Shown here piece by piece: positions 60,568-64,000 of a stretch of 64,000 bases of DNA; the stretch's first letter is position 1; each line of letters begins with the position of its first letter. This DNA is from Flavobacterium soyangense. GTDB lineage: Bacteria > Bacteroidota > Bacteroidia > Flavobacteriales > Flavobacteriaceae. The notes below the pieces were generated by a model that was not told where the DNA came from, searched no databases, and worked only from the letters and a program-made list of their open reading frames with translations. The position numbers and the translations under genes are program-made. Where the stretch lies: NCBI RefSeq assembly GCF_015277675.1, contig NZ_JADHEC010000007.1:1-64000 (forward strand), read 5' to 3'.

Positions 60568-61182
60568 TTAAAACAACCCGTTCAATTCTGCGTCAATTTT
60601 ATTGATAATCATTCCTAAATCTTCTGGATTATCCACAAAATTAATGTTGTCCACGTCAATAATTAGTAATTTTCCTTTGGTATAAGTCTGGATCCAAGCC
60701 TCATAACGCTCATTTAATCGGTTGAGGTAATCGATAGAAATGGTATTTTCATATTCACGACCGCGTTTGTGAATTTGGCTTACTAAATTGGGGATGGAAC
60801 TTCTTAAATAGATAAGCATATCGGGAGCTTCAACCTTGGATTCCATTAATTCAAATAATGAAGAATAGTTTTGAAAATCACGGTTAGTCATCAAGCCCAT
60901 AGCGTGAAGATTGGGAGCAAAAATATTAGCATCTTCATAAATGGTTCTGTCTTGAATGATTTTTTTTCCGCTTTCACGAATTTGAAGCACTTGACGAAAA
61001 CGACTATTCAAGAAATAAATCTGTAAATTAAATGACCAACGTTCCATTTGGTGATAAAAATCGTCCAAATAAGGATTGTCAACCACGTCTTCAAAATGCG
61101 GTTCCCATTTAAAATGTTTTGCTAATAAACGTGTCAAAGTTGTTTTTCCTGCGCCTATATTTCCTGCTACTGCTATGTGCAT
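60568..61182 (-). CDS. Deoxynucleoside kinase (dAdo/dCyd/dGuo kinase type)
   Basis: This enzyme phosphorylates deoxynucleosides for salvage. The P-loop is 'AVAGNIGAGKTTLTRLLA' (residues 4-21), the ERS/DRS-type motif is 'IIQDRTIYEDANIFA' and the lid-region Arg residues lie in 'SQIHKRGREYENTISIDYL'. The length of 204 aa is typical of bacterial dNKs. Substrate preference is not visible. Its ATG shares one base with the stop of the upstream gene (TAATG), indicating translational coupling. Confidence 0.92.
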   Translation of the reverse strand: MHIAVAGNIGAGKTTLTRLLAKHFKWEPHFEDVVDNPYLDDFYHQMERWSFNLQIYFLNSRFRQVLQIRESGKKIIQDRTIYEDANIFAPNLHAMGLMTNRDFQNYSSLFELMESKVEAPDMLIYLRSSIPNLVSQIHKRGREYENTISIDYLNRLNERYEAWIQTYTKGKLLIIDVDNINFVDNPEDLGMIINKIDAELNGLF

Positions 61183-61976
61183 TATGGTATCGTGATTTTA
61201 TAATTTATAATTTCCTGATTGGTAAAAATAGACAAAATTTGGTCTTTGTAGTAGAAATTTTTAAATGATTTTTCCACATTTTCAATCGTATAAATACTGT
61301 TCTTGCTTAAATCCTGAAGATGTAATTTTCCGTCTTTCGAAAAAACCAAAACTTGGTTTGCGATAACCTGAATTTGGTCAAAATCAGTAACTTTTCCCAA
61401 AGTAGAAACTTTTCCAAAGACATCACAAGAATACCAATTCAATTTGTCATCAATCCATTGAAAAGTATTGAAATCAGAAGAATAATATTTTAAATTTCCT
61501 TGAAAAGAAGGTGTTATTGATTGGTATGTATTTTTTAAATAGTCAAAAAGTCCAATTTGTTGTGATAGACTATTGTAAATCCAAAGTCTGTTTTGAGATG
61601 CAATTCCCGTTGCCACTGCAAGTATTGGAGTGTTATTTTCAGAAAAATTGATTTTTTGAGTTTCACTCAATTGATTGTCCAATGTCACAATGGTGTTGAA
61701 ATTTTCATAAAACAAAACAATTTTCATTGGATTTTGTATTTCAACTTTTGTGATTTTACCTAAAGAAAGGTTTTTATATTGCCACAATTCCTCCTTATGC
61801 TTCTTAAAGAAAATATTGTTTTTAATGTAATACAAGTTTTCCATACCATCAAAACCAACAAATGTATCGGCTTCGATTTTCTGGGTCGAAATAAGTTGTG
61901 CTTTCAGACTTTGCTCTTGCGAAAAAGCAGAAACTAAAGGCAATATTAAAAGCAGAAGAATTAGTTTTTTACTCAT
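61182..61976 (-). CDS. Exported protein of unknown function, possibly beta-propeller-like, 264 aa
   Basis: A signal peptide (about 19 residues, ending 'LVSAFSQ') is followed by repeated short beta segments with aromatic/Asp turns, such as 'DGMENLYYIKNNIFFKK', 'NRLWIYNSLSQQIGLFDY' and 'VFSKDGKLHLQDLSKNSIY', spaced about 40 residues apart as in beta-propeller blades. No catalytic motif. Flavobacteria often carry such a gene directly upstream of the deoxynucleoside kinase; the reason is unknown to me. It overlaps the kinase start by one base. Confidence 0.75.
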   Translation of the reverse strand: MSKKLILLLLILPLVSAFSQEQSLKAQLISTQKIEADTFVGFDGMENLYYIKNNIFFKKHKEELWQYKNLSLGKITKVEIQNPMKIVLFYENFNTIVTLDNQLSETQKINFSENNTPILAVATGIASQNRLWIYNSLSQQIGLFDYLKNTYQSITPSFQGNLKYYSSDFNTFQWIDDKLNWYSCDVFGKVSTLGKVTDFDQIQVIANQVLVFSKDGKLHLQDLSKNSIYTIENVEKSFKNFYYKDQILSIFTNQEIINYKITIP

Positions 61977-62075
61977 ACTGTTTACTCAAACTTTGTAAAT
62001 CGTGATATCCGATTTTCCGGAAAGCTAAATTACAAAAAATTAATGAAAGAGTTTGTCCTTACAGATAATCCAAAA

Positions 62076-62114
62076 ACTAAAAAGCCTGACTAATAAATTT
62101 TAGTTAGGCTTTTA
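62076..62114 (-). terminator. Terminator after metK
   Basis: On the minus strand AAAGCCTAACTAA and TTAGTCAGGCTTT pair (one G-U) and are followed by a T-rich tract (TTTAGTTTTTGG). Confidence 0.8.
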
Positions 62115-62143
62115 TATTTCTTTGCGAATTTTGCACTTAAACT

Positions 62144-63394
62144 CTATAATCCAAAAGCAACTTTCACTTGATCAACAAAATCTAATTTTTCCCAAGTAAA
62201 CAATTCAACTGTAACAGTTTTTTCGATTCCTCCCGGAGCAGAAAACGTTTTTGTCACTGTTTCTGGAGTACGCCCCATATGGCCGTAAGCAGCAGTTTCG
62301 CTATAAATCGGGTTTCTTAACTTTAAACGTTGCTCAATAAAATAAGGACGCATATCAAAAAGAGATTCCACTTTTTTGGCGATTTCTCCATTGGTCAAAT
62401 TTACTTTTGAAGTGCCATAAGTTTCAATAAAAATTCCCATCGGTTTTGCAACACCAATAGCATATGAAACCTGAACTAAAATCTCATCGGCAACACCAGC
62501 TGCAACTAGGTTTTTAGCAATGTGACGTGTTGCATAAGCGGCACTTCTGTCTACTTTACTTGGATCTTTTCCTGAGAAAGCTCCTCCGCCGTGAGCACCT
62601 TTTCCGCCGTAAGTGTCAACAATAATTTTTCTTCCAGTCAATCCTGTATCTCCGTGAGGTCCGCCAATAACGAATTTCCCGGTTGGATTAATATGATAGG
62701 TAATTTTATCGTTGAATAAATGAGCATATTGTGGATTGTTTTTGATGATTCTTGGAATCAAAACACCAACTAAATCACTTTTGATTTTTGCCAACATCGC
62801 AGCTTCTTCATCAAAATCATCGTGTTGAGTCGAAATAACAATGGCATCAATGCGAGATGGTTTGTTGTCATCGTCATATTCTAAAGTTACCTGTGATTTT
62901 GCATCTGGACGCAAATAAGTAATTTCATTGTTTTCACGACGTATAACCGCCAATTCCTGCAATAATTTATGGGATAAATCCAAAGCCAAAGGCATAAGAT
63001 TTTCAGTTTCATTGGTTGCATAACCAAACATCATTCCTTGGTCACCAGCACCTTGCTCTTCTTTACTTGCTCTGTCAACACCTTGATTGATATCGGCAGA
63101 TTGTTCGTGAATTGCCGAAAGAACGCCACAAGAATTAGCTTCAAACATATATTCGCTCTTAGTGTAACCAATTTTCTTGATGACATCTCTCGCTATAGTT
63201 TGAACATCTAAATAAGTTTCAGATTTCACTTCGCCCGCCAAGACTACTAAGCCAGTTGTTACCAATGTTTCACAAGCTACTTTTGACTCAGGGTCAAATG
63301 CCAAAAAATTATCAATTAATGCGTCTGAGATTTGATCAGCTACTTTGTCTGGATGTCCTTCACTCACTGATTCTGACGTAAATAAATAAGCCAT
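62144..63394 (-). CDS. metK: S-adenosylmethionine synthetase
   Basis: MetK makes SAM from methionine and ATP. '[20 protein letters not shown]' (residues 4-23), '[16 protein letters not shown]' and '[20 protein letters not shown]' are family signatures. The length of 416 aa is slightly above E. coli's 384, with an insertion after '[10 protein letters not shown]' to '[20 protein letters not shown]'. I use [10 protein letters not shown] (63394); the longer reading is leader RNA. Transcription probably starts near 63516, leaving a leader of about 120 bases with a candidate SAM-sensing structure. Confidence 0.97.
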   Translation of the reverse strand: MAYLFTSESVSEGHPDKVADQISDALIDNFLAFDPESKVACETLVTTGLVVLAGEVKSETYLDVQTIARDVIKKIGYTKSEYMFEANSCGVLSAIHEQSADINQGVDRASKEEQGAGDQGMMFGYATNETENLMPLALDLSHKLLQELAVIRRENNEITYLRPDAKSQVTLEYDDDNKPSRIDAIVISTQHDDFDEEAAMLAKIKSDLVGVLIPRIIKNNPQYAHLFNDKITYHINPTGKFVIGGPHGDTGLTGRKIIVDTYGGKGAHGGGAFSGKDPSKVDRSAAYATRHIAKNLVAAGVADEILVQVSYAIGVAKPMGIFIETYGTSKVNLTNGEIAKKVESLFDMRPYFIEQRLKLRNPIYSETAAYGHMGRTPETVTKTFSAPGGIEKTVTVELFTWEKLDFVDQVKVAFGL

Positions 63395-63454
63395 AATAAT
63401 ATAGTTTTTTAAATTAAACGAGAAAAAAAAGGATTGCTGGGAAATACTAAAGAA

Positions 63455-63512
63455 GGGTTCCTGCTTTAGCATTTTTTAACGAGGTTGCAATCAGTTCAAA
63501 TTTTTCCTCTAA
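63455..63512 (-). ncRNA. Candidate SAM-II-like riboswitch in the metK leader
   Basis: On the minus strand, GAGG (63509-63506) pairs with CCTC (63484-63481) around a 21-base loop. Loop bases UUGC can then pair with GCAG (63464-63461 region), forming an H-type pseudoknot with an A-rich connecting strand. The loop end (AUUUGAACUGAUUGCAA) agrees at 12 of 17 positions with the SAM-II loop AUUUAACCGUAUUGCAA as I recall it, and the A-rich/UGCUAAA...AGG 3' part also matches. CTAAAG (63469-63464) can alternatively pair with CTTTAG (63452-63447), a possible switch. Confidence 0.6.
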
Positions 63513-63522
63513 TATTCGAGTG

Positions 63523-63552
63523 CAAATGTATGAAACCATTTTGAATTGCAAA
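63523..63552 (-). promoter_or_regulatory. Bacteroidota-type promoter for metK
   Basis: On the minus strand TTTG (63549-63552), an 18-base spacer and TACATTTG (63523-63530) match the consensus. Transcription would start just before the riboswitch-like structure. Confidence 0.8.
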
Positions 63553-63655
63553 TTATTCTTAACTTTTTTTTGACCTAAAAAATTAAATACAGTATTTTAT
63601 ATTATTATCGATTGTTTAAGGTTTTGTTAACTTGTGTATATTTTTTTTAAATTTA

Positions 63656-63687
63656 TTTGGATTTCTAAATAAAAGTTTAGACATTTG
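63656..63687 (+). promoter_or_regulatory. Promoter for the rightward sulfur-type leader
   Basis: TTTG (63656-63659), a 20-base spacer and GACATTTG (63680-63687, one mismatch to TAnnTTTG). It diverges from the metK promoter. Confidence 0.7.
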
Positions 63688-63705
63688 TAAAACAAAAGAA
63701 AGAAA

Positions 63706-63774
63706 ATGAAATTTAATGTTTGCAATATTTATAAATCGATGCAGGAAAAATCCTGTGGGTCGTTTGTTGCTTAA
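63706..63774 (+). CDS. Putative leader peptide 1, 22 aa
   Basis: ATG at 63706 opens a 22-residue ORF beginning MKFNVCNIYKSMQEKSCG and stopping at 63774. It contains two Cys and an internal Met, begins about 12 bases after the predicted transcription start, and runs across arms 1 and 2 of the hairpin set at 63742-63829. This is the layout of an attenuation leader rather than of a functional protein. Confidence 0.55.
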   Translation: MKFNVCNIYKSMQEKSCGSFVA

Positions 63775-63829
63775 ATTTTAAATCAAAATTATATAGCTAA
63801 GCCTCCCACAAAACGGGAGGTTTTTTTTT
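63742..63829 (+). terminator. Attenuator: alternative hairpins ending in an intrinsic terminator
   Basis: Arm 1 CAGGA (63742-63746) pairs with arm 2 TCCTG (63751-63755). Arm 2 also carries TGTGGG (63754-63759), which can pair with CCCACA (63805-63810). Those bases are part of the terminator stem CCTCCC (63802-63807)/GGGAGG (63815-63820), followed by T9. So 1:2 plus terminator, or 2:3 antiterminator, are mutually exclusive. Confidence 0.65.
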
Positions 63830-63861
63830 GAATTATATTAAAAACTAATTACACCTATAAA

Positions 63862-63951
63862 ATGAACAACTTAAAACAGAAACAAATGAATTCGTGCAAT
63901 GTCAAATCAATGATTTGTGCCAATGTAATGATGTGCATTTATGTCTGTTGA
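63862..63951 (+). CDS. Putative leader peptide 2, Met/Cys-rich, 29 aa
   Basis: ATG at 63862 opens a 29-residue ORF starting MNNLKQKQMNSCNVKSMIC and ending 'MMCIYVC', with five Met and four Cys. It stops with TGA at 63951 and lies after the terminator. Such density of sulfur amino acids in a short ORF behind a promoter strongly suggests a regulatory peptide sensing Met or Cys supply. The controlled gene must lie beyond 64000. Confidence 0.5.
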   Translation: MNNLKQKQMNSCNVKSMICANVMMCIYVC

Positions 63952-64000
63952 TTCCGAAAGTATAAGTTTATAACACAACTTAAAACCCTTTTGGATATTT

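Noticed and set aside
63706..63829. A stand-alone small RNA ending at the terminator
   Set aside because: Possible, but the ORF and alternative pairings fit an attenuation leader better; kept only as an alternative.

Overview
This window is chromosomal DNA from a member of the Flavobacteriaceae, most likely Flavobacterium. The evidence is low GC, protein families typical of Bacteroidota (TamL-type BamA lipoprotein, PorT of the type IX secretion system, a T9SS-type C-terminal tail, DUF5686, a GYDIA-type GHMP kinase beside HMG-CoA reductase), and repeated matches to the Bacteroidota promoter TTTG-N18..20-TAnnTTTG. Almost all of it is dense housekeeping sequence; one accessory block (about 27.6-31.6 kb) interrupts it.

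Layout. 0-1.9 kb: tail of a truncated CDS, an unknown 267-aa gene, a staphylococcal-nuclease-like gene and tRNA-Phe. 1.9-8.2 kb: a rightward envelope operon (coaX, a beta-barrel protein, lptC, a small membrane protein, a CBS/CorC membrane protein, a PpiD-like chaperone). 8.2-10.6 kb: leftward mevalonate genes. 10.8-16.7 kb: peptide utilisation (dipeptidyl peptidase IV, two adjacent POT transporters, a secreted thioredoxin-like protein). 16.7-27.6 kb: a ComEC-like protein, a large T9SS-type surface protein, lpxB, surE and a tail-specific protease. 27.6-31.6 kb: accessory block with repeats, a Crp/Fnr regulator, a truncated Rossmann gene, a SgcJ/EcaC-like gene, an SDR and an AraC regulator. 31.6-38.8 kb: rodA-pbp2-mreD-mreC-mreB cell-shape operon and purH. 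38.9-48.5 kb: ABC permease, accD, fbaA, tamL, trmH-like, porT, ubiE/menG, folA and small genes. 48.5-49.3 kb: a structured inverted-repeat element and a decayed gene. 49.3-53.9 kb: thyA, a bifunctional nuclease, etfA/etfB and pdhB. 54-63.4 kb: DUF5686 protein, a HhH-GPD glycosylase, soluble and membrane pyrophosphatases, a deoxynucleoside kinase and metK.

The most interesting part is the right edge. The metK leader carries a pseudoknot-like RNA resembling a SAM-II riboswitch. Diverging from it, a promoter drives a 22-codon leader peptide whose sequence overlaps mutually exclusive hairpins ending in a strong terminator, followed by a second 29-codon ORF rich in Met (5) and Cys (4). This looks like a two-step sulfur-amino-acid attenuation leader for a gene just beyond the window. 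Other points worth checking are a Cys-rich C-terminal extension on the membrane pyrophosphatase, an AccD without its zinc-ribbon cysteines, and a 24-codon hydrophobic ORF abutting the tail-specific protease.
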